A DNA stretch of 64,000 nt from Panax quinquefolius (GCA_020205615.1 CM035165.1:25708950-25772949); one strand, 5' to 3'; shown: positions 32,715 to 46,886, counted from the stretch's first letter. The notes: generated by a model not told the origin, from the sequence alone. Numbers and translations: made by a program.

Positions 32715-34706
32715 TGAAAGTCCAATAATAATCTAGAAGGGGGGTTGAATAGATTATTATAGATTAAAAAATTATCTTAGGCCTTTTTGAATTTTTGCAT
32801 AATTAATATGCAATGTTAGAAATTAATATACTAGACAGTAAAAATTCAATAACACAATGCACAGACATTTGTCTGGTTCACAACATTTATCTCGAGTATG
32901 CTGCTACGTCCAGTCTCAAACTCCTCTCCAGGACTTGAGATCTTATTACTATCAGTAATAAATACTCCTTTAATAGGCGGAGAAGCTTTTACAAAGTTTT
33001 ATAGACAAACTTCTAACTATTCTCAACTAATCTATCTTGGACAGCAAGCTCTCTGCTCCCTCCTCAAGCTTAGTTTTACTTCTTTTGAGTTCAGTTCTAT
33101 TCTATGATCTGGTCTTGAAACAATAGCCTCTTCCTCACCTCACAAGTTCACTAGAGACCCAACTTCCAGCTGACCTCTCTAAGACTCTGGATTTGGTCGA
33201 AGAATTACTCGTCTTTCTCACAGGTACATAAAATAAACTAACTCTACCTTTTTCCTTTTTACAAAAGATTTTACAACAATTTGCTTCTAAAATAAGCAAA
33301 TAAAATTTAGTACAGATTGATGCTTCTTAAATAGGCAGATATTAATTAAAGAACAAATATATATATATAAAAGTTCAAAGCCTTTTATACTTGAGAAAAT
33401 ATGCTTCTTTGTAAGCAAATAGTAATTTATGTTTTGATCAAATAATGTTTCTAATTACAAATATGAAAATTATGCTATGTTATAAAAGTTTAAATGACTT
33501 TTATATTTTGTGTGAAAAATGCTTCTTGAATAAGTAAATAAGTCAATTTTAGCTTTAGTTCAAAAATGCTTATGTTTAAGCGAGATATATTCACTTAAGT
33601 TTGTGAAATAAAAGTTTAAATAATTTTTATATTATGCAACAAGTATTTTATGAATAAATGAATTTATGATCAAATACTTGTGATGACAGATATCAAGTAT
33701 AATAAATAAATCAGTTAAGTAATACTTGATATAAAAAATATATTTGTTTAACTTAGATAATATATAATAATATTTTATCTATTATGTAATTTTATAAATA
33801 AAGTCACTTAGTACTATAAGGAATCGTACGGTTCGATTCCCTCACTTAAGAGAAATATCTCCATAGCCTTGCGGCGTCTAAGTATGACAAAATTTATATT
33901 CTCACAATTGATATTTATATAAATATTTTCTATAGATCACTACGATTTTCATATCCGGTTCGGATAATTCACTCTTTTTGGAGGAATATCTTAGTGTCGT
34001 TTTGAACTATCAAGTGTCGTATCTATTTTACGATATTTATATAAATAATATCAATAAAAAGTTACTTATGATTATAAGGAATCGTACGGTTTGAATTCAT
34101 CTCCGTAGATGTGTATCTCCGTAGCCTTGCAGCGTCTAAGTATCTTTTTATTTGATAAATAGATGAAATATAGATATATAAAATTGTGTATAACAAATTA
34201 TATTCGTATATCTATAAATATAAAGCAAGTAAGAAATAATTCAACTAAGTTAACTCAAATGATTTATCTCAATTACTTGGACCAATTTTCTCTTCACAAA
34301 TAATCAGAACTTTTTATAAGAAGAGAGATAAAAAGCTTTAGAGAGAATATGTAGGCAAGGAGAGTAAGATTTTCTTTTCAAGTGAATTGGCAAATTGAAA
34401 ATGAAAGAAAGGCCTCCTATTTATAGATTTTTGAGGTTGGGGGCAAAATAATAATTTTAAAAAATCTGTTTTGAAATTAATGGCTGAGATTTAATAATTT
34501 TGAAATGGGCGGTCCAGATGAAAAAGGCTTCACGCAGATTGCCAATTATTGAGGAAATTAAATTATAGCCCATTGAAAAAAATGGCTTCCAATGCTCAGC
34601 AACTTATTTGGTCAAAAAGAATTTAATGCACAAAATCTTAAGTTTTCAAGCTTTACCAAATCCCCCGCGTGGCTAATCATTTTGTCTCAAAACCTTGTCA
34701 CTTTTC

Positions 34707-34776
<70 letters not shown>

Positions 34777-34861
34777 ATATGTATATTAAAGTATATATAT
34801 ATATATATATATATATTATATGCATATATATACATATTAAACATATTTATAAATATATGGT

Positions 34862-34893
<32 letters not shown>

Positions 34894-35423
34894 TTCTTGT
34901 AATTTCGTTTTGTCCTTTTGAAATAACTTAAAATAATTTTAAAAATCTTTAAATAATAAAATTATTTTGAGAATAAATAGAAAATCAATTTTTAGCCAAA
35001 GTTTTACTTTTCTTAATTTTGAATTTGGCTCATGAAAAATTCTACTAACCTTAGTTCATTAAATGCCCACATGTCAAAAACGATTTAATCAAAATCTCCA
35101 TCTTCTTTTATTCCAAATTCGGTCACACAAGCATTTGATAATGAACATATGATTTTTATGCCAAAATACATGTCCCAATTCATTTTCAGCACATTAGCAA
35201 GCATTGTCCCAATATAAGTGACTCATTTGTTTTAACACTTTAAAAAATCAAGATCAAGAAAATCAATTAAATAAGATTTAGAAAATATTTTTGGTCAAAG
35301 TAAATAAGATAATTAAAACATTTGTAATAAAAAAATCCTATGGAGAAGATTCTATCCTTTTAATTAATTTATTTACTAATTATTTTTATCATCAAAATAA
35401 AACTAAAAGTTAGAGACCCAACA
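32715..35423 (-). repeat. 3' LTR of a SIRE-like copia element (about 2.7 kb)
   Basis: On the - strand it starts TGTTGGGTCTCTAAC right after a purine tract and ends near ...CTAGATTATTATTGGAC, with the usual run of C before it. The lower boundary (TG at 32715) is inferred from the junction with the copia fragment. Dinucleotide runs lie inside it. No gene. Confidence 0.7.
34709..34890. repeat. TA/TG microsatellite cluster
   Basis: (TA)n at 34709-34744, (TG)n at 34744-34774, then further TA runs at about 34793-34815 and 34864-34890. Low-complexity ORFs here are artefacts. Confidence 0.95.
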
Positions 35424-35557
35424 ATCTCCCCATTTTGGATGATGACAATCAACTAAAAATATTTTCCATAAAAGCTCCCCCTCAATTTATGCAATCATCA
35501 AAAATTTAAATTTTTGAAAAACTAACATGCAAAAATATATAACAGTTCATGTATATA
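35424..35557 (-). other. SIRE-like element internal 3' end with PPT
   Basis: On the - strand AAAATGGGGAGA (about 35425-35436) lies directly before the LTR start, and a second purine run, TTGAGGGGGAGC, lies near 35480. The sequence continues at 58668 beyond the nested element B. Confidence 0.75.
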
Positions 35558-35562
35558 GCATT

Positions 35563-38094
35563 TGTGACGCCCCCAAAATAGCTAGGTATACATCACACAT
35601 TCTGAGTCGCCAAATAAATGGTACAGAAATCAAATATAAACTTTTTTAATATAATACGACAAAACGTAGCTGAGAGTTTTTACACGAATATTTTCTAATA
35701 GACAGTATTTAAACTCAAAAAGGAGTCCTCATTACAATTATTATCACATTATTTTATAAAATAGTGAGGACTACTATAGCCACAATCTCGGACCATCACT
35801 CTATTCCCTGACTAGTCCCGACTACGTTCTCATTTATTGGAGAGAACAATGAATGCAAAAGGGTGAGCTCAACTAGCCCAGTAAGAAATATTATGACTAA
35901 GATAATGCAGAATAAATTATTGTAAGTCTTAAACAATGTTAAACTAATAAAACACAATAAACATCAAGTTTAACTGCAACGGAACAAGAAATCCATTAGA
36001 AGAGTCAAGTAGAGCATGATATCTACTATCTTCTATGATTTAAAAAGTTTATCATCAATTTTATCGCTGAGACTCAACTTAATAAATAATCCACATCATT
36101 GAATCATCCCTGCACTATGGCTAAGGATATTCATTAATATCACATCCACGAATTATCCATGCACTACAGGCCAAGGATATTCATGTAATCATCTATGGTC
36201 ATGATCATGCCAACAACTGTTCACCAATGCACTACGGGCCAACGAGGACTTTTACCACATCATTTATAACATTACGGGTCATAATCATACCAATCAACAG
36301 TCCATCTATGCACGTAAGCCAAAGATGACTTTCATCACAATATAAGCATGAGGATGATTACAATGATATAAGAATTCAATTAAAAGAAAACAGAGGATAA
36401 ATTTTTAAAGATTTATAATTTAATTTAATAATCCAATAATGTCCAATATCACAATAATCATTGCTTTGTGGAGTAAAATTCAAGAATAATATTATATCAA
36501 AAATGATTTGGACAGTAAAGAAATCAATTGTTGTCATAAATAGTTCCCCGGGTGAATAGTACCCGAGTGAATAGTACCTCATGAATAGTACTTCGTGAAT
36601 AGTACTTTGTGAGTAGTACCCGAGCATAGTACTTTGTGAATAGTACCCGTGAATAGTACTTTGTGAATAGTACCCCGTGAATAATATTTCAGCATGAAAA
36701 GATCAATAATTATCAAGAATGCTCAGAATAATATTTTCATGAAAAGATAGTGGATGAAGCGCAAATATCAAGAATATTCTACTAATTTCACGGAGTATAG
36801 AAGCAATACTTTAACATAATGAGTGTAGAATTAGGAATACGAAACGAAATAATATTACTCACATACTATAGAGTATGGAAGAAAATATTATTTCTTACGA
36901 ATACTGAACAAAAATAATATCCCTTACCTTAGAAGAAGATTGGATACCGGAATAGTGAAGTGGCAGAATACTCTTCTTCTTTCTCTCTATAGTTTCTCTC
37001 TCGATAATTTCTTTTGTGAGTCTTAGAGAATTAGTGAGAATGAAAGAAGAATGAGCTTCTATTTATAGGAAAACATAGTTTCGATAATTGCACATTTTGG
37101 GGTTCAAATTATTATAGTATAGTACCTTCATCTTTTCCTCTATTTTTAATTTAGTCCTACAAGTATTATCAAACTTGCACCACCTCCCCTAATAGTACAT
37201 GCATGTGAATCAATAGTACATGCCATTCATGTGAACAAATAATTATATACATGTGAACTAATAGCAATTAACTGCTCATTTATCCGATTAATTACCCGAT
37301 TGGTCAATATAACCTCCAAAAATCAATTATTATCGAAATAAATATCGATTTCCACTAACACTAATAATCCCAACATAATGGAAATATTATTTTTATCTTT
37401 AATCAACACGAACTTATTCATCATTAATATTATAACTCACAATATTTAACAACTAGATCATTCCCAAGAAAGAGGGGGCTTTCCGATAAGGATTTCTCTC
37501 TATTGACGCGCAATAAGGTGACCAAACCCCTTTCCACGTTAGAACTTTCTAGACATCGTCAATAATGTAAATAATAATATGAATAACTTTGTCGTCTCAA
37601 TTATTGATTTAATAAAAAAAATTAATATGCAGATGATACTGTGACAATAATTGAATCAATAATATTAGAGATATTATGCAACAATTACTGTAGTAATAAT
37701 TGAGTATAACTGAGTGACTTCTCACGTAAGCATCAATAATCAATACTGTGTGCTACTATGCAACCATGCCTATTACTGTACTTTTACTTCCGGGTAGTTC
37801 AACAGTTTAACGGTAAAACTTTCGCCGTTATTTTTATAAAAAGATATTTCTGTCATTTTCTAACTACGACAATACTTCCGTTGTGGGGTCCACTAATGAT
37901 TGTGCTGTCGTACGAATATTCCATGTTAAAACGAATATTCCCCAACCAATCGAATATTTTATAATAACTTGCTTACTTTGCAAAATTTATAAATATTACC
38001 CATAACTATAACATTATATCAAATCCACACCATAATATTCAAAAATATATTTTGAGAAAAATTAATCATTATTCATAAAAGTTGGGGTCTTACA
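35563..38094 (-). repeat. Element B 3' LTR (2532 bp)
   Basis: On the - strand it runs from TGTAAGACCCC at 38094 to GGGGGCGTCACA at 35563. It contains a TATA box (about 37060), a splice-donor-like AAGGTAAGGG (near 36925), the TATTCACG minisatellite (36545-36690) and decayed hairpin units (about 36100-36320). No gene. Confidence 0.93.
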
Positions 38095-38111
38095 ACCTCC
38101 CCTTCTTATGA

Positions 38112-38129
38112 AATTTCGTCCTCGAAATT
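38112..38129 (-). other. Element B pre-PPT hairpin
   Basis: On the - strand AATTTCG, AGGA, CGAAATT, followed by the PPT AAGAAGGGGAGG next to the LTR at 38094. Confidence 0.7.
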
Positions 38130-41100
38130 AGGGTACGTACCTGGTATGTCGAACAGGTGAGGATACCTTGACTTCATCTCAGATTCTAACTTCTAAGTCA
38201 TTTCCTCAACATCGTGGTTTCTCCACAAAACTTTAACTTGAGGTATAACCTTGAAGCGTAGAATATGATCTTTCTTATCCAAGATTTTAACAGGTACTTC
38301 CTCATACATTAAATCTTCAGCTATCTTATCTGGTTATTATTCAATAATGTGGTTCGGGTCTTCCACATATTTACGTAACATAGATATGTGAAAAACATTA
38401 TGAACACGAGACATACTTGGCGGTAAGGCGAGTCTATAGGACACAGTTCCTACTCGGTCGAGAATTTTGAATGGCTCAACGAATCGAGCATTGAGCTGTC
38501 CTCTCTTTCCGAATCTTGTAACTCCTTTCCATGGAGCAACACGTAATAACACATGATCTCCAACATTGAATTCTCCATCCTTTCGATGGAGATCATCATA
38601 ACTCTTTTGTCGATCTTGTGAGGTTTTTATACGTTGCCGGATCATTTGAATCTTTTTCGTAGTCATGCGTACCAAATCTGTTTCCAACAACGTTGTTTCA
38701 CTCACCTCATCCCAGCATACTGGAGAATGACACTTGCGTCCATACAACGCCTCAAATGGAGCCATGCCAATACTTGCTTGATAACTATTATTGTAGGAGA
38801 ATTCTACTAATGGCAAGAACTTGTCCCAACTTCCTTTGAAGTCAAGGACACAAAGTCTTAATAGATCTTCAAGAGTTTGAATAGTCCTCTCCGACTGCCC
38901 GTCTGTTTGAGGATGATATGCCAAACAAAATCGTAAATCCATTCCCATAGCTTTTTGCAAACTAACCCAAAATCGTGAAGTGAATCTTGGGTCTCGATCA
39001 GAAACTATGGATACTGGCATACCATTCAGTCTTACAATCTCATTTATGTATATACGAGTAAGACGTTCAAGTGAATAAGTTTCTCGTATAGGTAAGAAAT
39101 GAGCAGACTTGGTTAGTCTATCGACAATAACCCAAATCACATCTATGCCTTGAGAAACCTTGGGAAGACCAATAACGAAATCCATGGTAATGTGCTCCCA
39201 CTTCTATTTTGGAATTTCAAGTGGTTGCAATGGACCTTTTGGCACTTGATGCTCCGCCTTGACTCGTTGACACGTTAAACACCTTGAGATAAACTCCGCG
39301 ATCTCTCTTTTCATATTGCTCCACCAAAATGAATGTCAAAAATCATGATACATTTTGGTACTCCCAAAATGGATTGCAAACGGTGTGTTGTACACCTCCA
39401 TCATGATTTTATACTTTAAATCAGGGTCGTTAGGAACACAAAGTCTGGAATTGACTCGAAGTATTCCTTCATCATCGATTCTTGCTTTCAGAATAACACC
39501 TTCTTGCACTTTCTTTTTCATACGCATCAGCTCCAGGTCTTTTGTTTGATCAACTTTAACTTTATCGATTAAAGTCAGTTCTACTCGTATATTTACCATC
39601 ATCACGTGGGTCCCTGGAGTCTTTATCTCTATCTCCATCCTTTGTAAATCATACAAAATGGGCCTTTGTATTGACAATATCACACTCGTACCTGCATATG
39701 ATCTTCTACTCAATGCGTCAGCTACCACGTTTGCTTTTCCATGATGGTATTGAATGGTATGATCGTAATCTTTCAACAGCTCGAGCCAACGTCGTTGTCG
39801 CATGTTGAGCTCCTTTTGGGTTAAGAAATTCTTAAGGCTTTTATGATCCGTATAGATCTCCACTTTCTCCTTATACATGTAATGCCTCCAGATTTTAAGC
39901 GCGAAAAGATAGCTGCCAACTCTAGATCATGAGTAGGATAATTCCTCTCATATTCTTTGAGTTATCGTGAGGCATAGGCTATGACTTTCCCATGTTGCAT
40001 GAGAACGCATCCTAAACCTTTGCCTGAAGCATCGTTATATATGACAAATCCCTCTGAACCAGATGGTATTGTCAGAACAAGTGCTGAAATAAGTCTCCTC
40101 TTGAGTTCTTGAAAACTCTTCTCACATTCCTTGCTCCAATCGAATTTTGTATCTTTTATAGTCAGCTGAGTTAATGGAGTAGCGATTCGAGAAAATCCTT
40201 CCACGAATCTCCGATAATAACCAGCTAAGCCGAGAAAGCTATGTACTTCGGTCACTAACTTAGGTTGCTCCCAGCTTTGAATTGCTATAATCTTCGTTGG
40301 GTCAACAGATATTCCGTGATTTGATATCACGTGCCCAAGGAATGCTACTTTCTCAAGCCAAAACTCGTATTTCTTCAACTTGGCATATAGCTTGTTTTTA
40401 CTAAGCTTTTGGAGTATCAGCCTCAAGTGTTGCTCATGATCTTCACGGCTTTTGGAGTAAATGAGGATGTCATCAATAAAGACGACTATAAAGAGATCCA
40501 AATATTCCTTGAATACTCGGTTCATCATATCCATGAAGGCGACAGGAGCATTAGTCAATCCAAAGGACATGACTAGGAATTTATAATGCCCGTACTGAGT
40601 TCTGAAAGCAGTCTTTGAAATGTCATCGGTTTTAATCTTTAACTGATGATATCCGGAATGAAGATCGATCTTTGAAAAGAATTTGGCACCTTGCAACTAG
40701 TTAAACAGGTCATCAATACGAGGTAACAGATACCTATTTTTGATGGTGACTTGATTCAACTCCTGATAATCAATACAAAGTCACATACTTCCATCTTTCT
40801 TCTTTACGATTAGAACAGAAGCACCCCAAGGAGACGTACTAGGACAAAATGAAACCGATGTCTAACAATTCCTGCAGTTGGGTCTTTAACTCCTGAAGTT
40901 CAATATGATCCATTCGATATGGGGCTTTGGAAATGGGTTTTGTACCGGATTCAAGGTCGATACCAAACTCAATTTCATGCTCCATGGGTAGGCCAGGAAG
41001 TTCTTCGGGGAATATGTCAAGAAATTTATTAACAATAGAAATATCATTCAAATCTGACGTATTTTTGTTTAAATCTGTGACATGGGCTAAGAAAACTTGA

Positions 41101-41651
41101 CATCCATTTTTCTATAAACGAATATTATTATGGCTTGATATGACAGTGATTGACTTTAGTGGTTTGGTTGCTTGAATTCACATAATAGGTTGGTTAAGAA
41201 TGTGAAAGCTAACAACCTTACGAAAATAATTAAGTTTAGCATGATGAGTGGTTAACCAAGAAATCCCTAAAATCACATTGAATGCAAGTATTTTCAAAGA
41301 GATAAGATCGACACGTAACGTGCGGTTGCCAATATGAATCAAACAAGACTTATAAACAGCGGATGTAATGAAGGTTTCATCCAACGGAGTTTTAACAAAT
41401 AAGTCAAAGTCTAATTTCTCTAGAGTTAAATTTAAACGTTGAGCGCAAATAGGAGAAATAAAAGAATGGGTAGAACCGGTATCAAATAAGGTATAGACTT
41501 CGCTAGATTTTATGATTAGCTTACCTGTGATGACTACGTTCGGGTTCTTCGCTTTTTGGGAGGTCACGACAAACGCTCTCCCTTGAACTACCGGCTTTGA
41601 CTTCTCTGGGACGGCCTTTGGTGCCTCCATCCCAGCTGGACTTGACTTCAC
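38130..41651 (-). pseudogene. pol: Element B pol: protease, RT, RNase H, integrase, chromodomain-like tail
   Basis: Protease at 41651-41178 has LFDTGSTHSFIS. RT at 41051-39962 has [12 protein letters not shown] and FIDDILIYS. RNase H runs to 39336 ([19 protein letters not shown]). The integrase zinc region (39330-39190) has a shift. The integrase core and C-terminus (39185-38337) are open, with VDRLTK, SDRDPRF and GQSERT carrying the D, D and E. The chromodomain-like tail continues to about 38150 through stops. A TAG near 40697 splits RT. It is the likeliest source family of enzymes for the internal-deleted relatives, though this copy looks inactivated. Confidence 0.93.
38337..39185 (-). CDS. 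Open integrase core and C-terminal segment of element B pol
   Basis: 282 codons without a stop, from MDFVIGLP, the usual start of the rve catalytic core, to the region after HNVFHISMLRKY. Catalytic D, D and E motifs are all present. It lacks the N-terminal zinc domain, which is frameshifted upstream, so as a separate protein it is not expected to be a normal integrase. Confidence 0.8.
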   Translation of the reverse strand: MDFVIGLPKVSQGIDVIWVIVDRLTKSAHFLPIRETYSLERLTRIYINEIVRLNGMPVSIVSDRDPRFTSRFWVSLQKAMGMDLRFCLAYHPQTDGQSERTIQTLEDLLRLCVLDFKGSWDKFLPLVEFSYNNSYQASIGMAPFEALYGRKCHSPVCWDEVSETTLLETDLVRMTTKKIQMIRQRIKTSQDRQKSYDDLHRKDGEFNVGDHVLLRVAPWKGVTRFGKRGQLNARFVEPFKILDRVGTVSYRLALPPSMSRVHNVFHISMLRKYVEDPNHIIE

Positions 41652-42742
41652 TGCACGATAAAATTGGGCTAGGTGATCTTCTCTTCCATAATTATAACAT
41701 GTTTTGGACTGCTGCGTATAGTTTGGACTGATGTGTCCCTCCCCTACGCATTTGTAGCATACGATCGGTGATCGTTCTCCTTCTTAACAACGGGTTCTGG
41801 TGTTGACGTCTTTCCATCATTATTGAATCTCCTCTTCTTGAAATTTCCACTCCTATTGTCTTGGCCACGATTACCATCGAAGTGGTTACCATTTCTGGCA
41901 TGTTGATTCCATCCACGTTTATTGTCACTGCTTCGATGACTGCTACCATTGGTATTATCATTTTGTCAGCTGCTCTCTTTTGGTTGGGTTGACTCATTAT
42001 CACGCTCCAATAACTGATCCCTATTTACAACATCTGAATACAAACACAGTTTGTGAGAAATGAGATATTGACGTATTTCAGGTTTCAAACCTCATAGAAA
42101 TATTCGTGTCATTCTCTCCTCATTATCAACCAAGTGGGACGCAAACCGGGATAACTCGACAAACTTAGCTTCGTACTATGACACAGTCATATTGTTTTGC
42201 TCCAGCTTGATGAACTCTACCTCCTTCATATGACGAATACTTTTGAGAAAGTACTTGTCATTGAATAGTTCTTAGAACTTCTCCCAAGACATCTTTAGTG
42301 CAGTAGTAGTACAGTACGCTTTTCTTCGATTTCCACCAAAGAATCGCCTCTCCTCTCAACATGAAGGTGGAAAAAGGAACCTTTTGCTCCTCGGAGCATC
42401 CCAAGACATCAAATATCTTGGTGATCTGCTTTATCCACGTCTCTGTCTTAAGTGGTTCTAGCTTTCCCACAAACTCCGGTGGTCCCAGCTCCTTGAACTG
42501 CTTAGCGGTGACCATCCGTGAGTTGCCAGTGTTTTACCTGCATTTTGGACAGAAGTCTGTCTCGCCTGATGTTGCATAAATTACAGAAAGCCTCTGAACA
42601 TTTCGCCGTTCATCATTTGGTCTGTGTTGTTGTTCACTTGAGGATTATTTCCTTCATGATGCACATTATCCTAGGTATTGATCGTTGGTGACTTACTGGT
42701 CTCATGTGCTCCATTTCTTATCTCAACATTCTCGGATGTCAT
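41652..42742 (-). pseudogene. gag: Element B gag
   Basis: Start at 42742 (MTSENVEIRN). An in-frame TAG follows within about 25 codons. The capsid domain is clearest at 42515-42258 (ELGPPEFVGKLEPLKTETW, IKQITKIFDVLGCSEEQKV). Zinc knuckles near 41770-41680 are degenerate (YKCVGEGHIS, CYNYGREDHL), missing some Cys/His. Several frames are needed. Confidence 0.85.
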
Positions 42743-42914
42743 TTTCAAACACTGCCACAAAATAAGGGTTAATTGAAATGCCACATATTATTCCTATATT
42801 CTGACCGACCAATTAAATAACAAATAAGCTTAGGTATGTCATACTAGCGAATGATTTCCTCGTCTCTCCCCCCTAGTTCTAGTCTCACATCTTAGCCAGG
42901 GATCATATCCCTAA

Positions 42915-42926
42915 GCTTTGATACCA
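42915..42926 (-). other. Element B primer binding site
   Basis: On the - strand TGGTATCAAAGC, three bases after the LTR end at 42929. Confidence 0.9.
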
Positions 42927-42928
42927 AA

Positions 42929-45097
42929 TGTGACGCCCCCAAAATAGGTATACATCACTCAGTCTGAGTCGCCAAATACATGGTACAGAAATCAAATACA
43001 AACTTCCTTTATACAATACGACAAAACGTAGCTGAGAGTTTTTACACGAATATTGTCTAATAGACATTATTCGAACTCAAAAAGAAATCCTCAAAACAAT
43101 TATTATCACACTATTTTATAAAATAGTGAGGACTACTATAGCCACCATCTCAGACCATCACTCCATTCCCCGACTAGTCTCAGCTACGTTCTGATTTCCT
43201 GAAGAGAACAATGAAAGCAAAAGGGTGAGCTCAACTAGCCCAGTAAGAAATATTATGACTAAGATAATGCATAATAAATTATCGTTAGCCTTCAACAGTG
43301 TTAAACTGATAAAATACAATAAACATCAAGTTTAACTGCAGCGGAACAAGCAATCCATTAGAAGAGTCAAGTAGAGCATGATATCTACTATCTTCTATGA
43401 TTTAAAAAGTTTATCATCAATTTTATCGCTGAGACTCAGCTGAACAAATAATCAAAATCATCGAATCATCCTTGCACTATGGCTAAGGATATTCATTAGT
43501 ATCACGTCCACGAATTATCCATGCACTACAGGCCAAGGATATTCGTACAATCATCAATGGTCATGATTATGCCAACAACTATCCACCAATGCACTACGGG
43601 CCAATGAAGACTTTTACCACATCATTTGTAACATTACGGGTCATAATTATACCGAATAACCCCTGGTCATAATCATACCAATCAACAGTCCATCTATGCA
43701 CGTAAGCCAAAGATGACTTTCATCACAATATAAGCATGAGGATGATGACAATATTATAAGAATTCAATTAAAAAAAAATAGAGTTTTTAAAGATTTGTAA
43801 TTTAATTTATCCAGAATTTAATAATGTCCAAATTATCAACATGATACTGCTCTGTGGAGTAAAATTCAAGAATAATATTGTATCAAAATTAATTTGGACA
43901 ACAAAGAAATCAATTTTTGTCATAAATAGCTCCCCGGGTGAATAGTACCCGAGTGAATAGTACCCCATGAAAAGTACTTCGTGAATAGTACCCGTGAATA
44001 GTATTTTGTGAATAGTACCCGGGAATAGTACTCTGTGAATAGTACCCATGAATAGTACTATATGAATAGTACCCCGTGATTAGTATTCCAACATGAAAAA
44101 ATCAATAATTATGAAGAATGCTCAGAATAATATTTCCATGAAAAGATACTGGATGAAGCACAAATATCAAGGATATTCTACTAATTTCACGAAGTATAGA
44201 AGCGATACTTTAACAAAATGAGTGTAGAATTATGAATACGAAACAAAATAATATTACTCAAATACTACAGAGTATGGAAGAAAATATTATTTCTTATGAA
44301 TACTGAACAAAAATAATATCCCTTACCTTTGAAGAAGATTAGATACTAGAATAGTGAAGTAGAATAATACTCTTCTTCTTTCTCTCTATAGTTTCTCTCT
44401 CTATAGCTTCTCTCTCTATAATTTCCCTTGCGAGTCTTAGTGAATTGGTGAGAATGAAAGAAGAATGAACTTTTATTTATAGAAAAACATAGTTTCAATA
44501 ATTGCACGTTTTGGGGCTCAAATTATTACAGTATAGTACCTTCATCTTTTCCTCCATTTTTAATTTAGTCCTACAAGTATTATCAAATTTGTACCACCTC
44601 CCCTAATAGTACATGCATGTGAATCAATAGTACATGCATTTGAATCAATAGTTTCATTCATGTGAACAAATAGTTATATGCATGTGAACTAATAGCAATT
44701 AATTTCTCATTTATCCGATTAATTACCCGATTGGTTAATATAACCTCCAGAAATCAATTATTATCAAAATAAATGTCGATTTCCACTAACACTAATAATC
44801 CCAACATAATGAAAATATCAATTTCATCTTTAATCAATACGAACTTATTCATCATTAATATTATAACTCACAATATTTAACAACCAGATCATTCCTAGGA
44901 AATAGGGGGATTTTCGATAAGGATTTCTCCCTATTGGCGCGCAATAAGGTGACCAAACCTCTTTTCTCGACAGAACTTTCTAGACATCGTCAATAATGTA
45001 AATAATAATATGAATAACTTTGTCGTCTTAATTATTGATTTAATAATATAAAATATTATACAGATGATACTGTGACAATAATTAAATCAATAATATG

Positions 45098-45128
<31 letters not shown>

Positions 45129-45244
45129 GCAGTAATTATTGTAGCAATAATTGAGTATAACTGAGTGGCTTCTCACGTAAGCATCAATAATCAATACCGT
45201 GTGCTACTTTGCAACCACGCATATTACTGTACTTTTACCACCGG
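42929..45244 (-). repeat. Element B 5' LTR, larger part
   Basis: Collinear with the LTR at 35563-38094. Minisatellite at 43930-44090, hairpin units at about 43465-43725, including an ATCCTTG/TAAGGAT stem at 43468-43490, and an (AT)n run at 45096-45125. It is interrupted at ACCGG and resumes at 58364. Confidence 0.93.
45240..45244. repeat. Left TSD ACCGG of element C
   Basis: Identical to 58359-58363 on the other side of element C; both copies lie within element B's 5' LTR. Confidence 0.95.
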
Positions 45245-46886
45245 TGTGAGACCCTAGATTTTATGAATAAAGATTTAATTTTTTCGAAATATTTGTTTTT
45301 AATATTATGGTGTGGATTTGAGATAATGTTATAGTTATGGGTAATATTTATAAATTTTGCAAAGTACACAAGTTGTTATATAATATTCGATTGGTCGGGG
45401 AATATTATTTTTTGTCGGGGAATATCCGTATGACGGTGCAATTATTGGTGGACCCCGCAATGGAATTATTGTCAGATTGAGAAAACGACAAAAAATTTTT
45501 ATGAAAATAACGACGGAAGATTTACCGTTAATAATGTTGAACTACTCGGTAGTAAAAGTACAGTAATACGTGTGGTTGCATAGTAGCACACGGTATTGAT
45601 TATTGATGCTTATGTGATAAGTCACTTAGTTTTATTTTATTATTATTAATGTAATAAAATGTAATACTTTTATAAAGTTATTCTATAAATAGAATATATT
45701 ATATTTTATTATGCATAGTGTTGCATAATGTTTGCATAGTATTTTTTGTGATAGTAAAATTTTTTATATAAAACAAAATACTTTTATAAAATTATTTGTT
45801 TTATTAGATAATAATTAGAATATATTATATTTTATTATGCATAGTGTTCAGATAGTGCCAAAGATAAGTATTTGCATAGTAAAATCTTTTATATAAAACA
45901 AAATACTTATATAAAGTTATTCGTTTAATTAGATTATAAATAGAATATATTATATTTTATTTAAAAGATTTTACTTTAAATATGGACCGTCAGATTAAAG
46001 TAAATCAATCTGGACCGTTCATGAGTTGTTATTATACAGTCCATTTTTCTATAAATAGAAGCTCATTCCTTCATTATTTCTTACGAATTCACTGAAACTC
46101 TAGAGAGATAAAACTATAGAGAGAAAGAAGAAAAGTATTCTGCTACTTCACTAGTCTTATATCCAGTACTCTTCTTCTTAAGGTAGGGAATATTATTTGT
46201 TGTACTCGTAAGGGGTGTTATTCTTTTGTATTCATGAAGAGAACTTATGTTATTCCATTCTTTATTATTCATTGGAATAACTTCAGATAATGTGGCTACC
46301 CTATACTTGGTGACATTCTTCTATTATTCTGTCTTTACTATTACGTTAGAATATCCCGCCTACGCGTTTTTACTTGGGACACGATTCTGTCTTTATTATT
46401 ACATTGGAATAGCTCATTCAGGAATTTTACATGGGACCGATTCCGTCTTTATTATTATTCTTTGGAATATCCACATGTCATGCGTTTACGTGGGACCGAT
46501 TAAAATCCTTATTAGTATTCGTTGAATAACCTTCGTCATCTGGCACCGCATGCTTAGTGATTTCGTTGTTATTCCATTCTTTATTATTCTGTTGGAACAT
46601 CCTCACGGGTGTAATTTTACTTTGACACGGTTCGTTATTATTATTCTCGTTGAATAACCTATCTATGCGAAGTACCGCATGCATGGTGATTTCTTTTGTT
46701 ATTCCATTCTTTATTATACTCAGTTGGTTAAAGTTTTGACTTCTATACTCCATGAAATTAGTGGAATATCCTTGAAATTAGTTTTGACTTCTCTCTTGTT
46801 GTATATTAAAGATTGTATTTGTATTCTGTACCATGTATTTGGCGACTCAGAATAGGTGATGTATACCTAATTTTGGGGGCGTCATA
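45245..46886 (+). repeat. Element C 5' LTR (1642 bp, internal deletion)
   Basis: Begins TGTGAGACCCTAGATT, has a TATA box at 46050 and ends GGGGGCGTCATA. Compared with 55811-58358 about 0.9 kb is missing near 46790, removing the hairpin-array region and the acceptor-like area. Confidence 0.92.

Noticed and set aside
34592..34931. Overlapping ORFs of Tyr/Ile and Val/Cys repeats
   Set aside because: Translations of TA and TG microsatellites.
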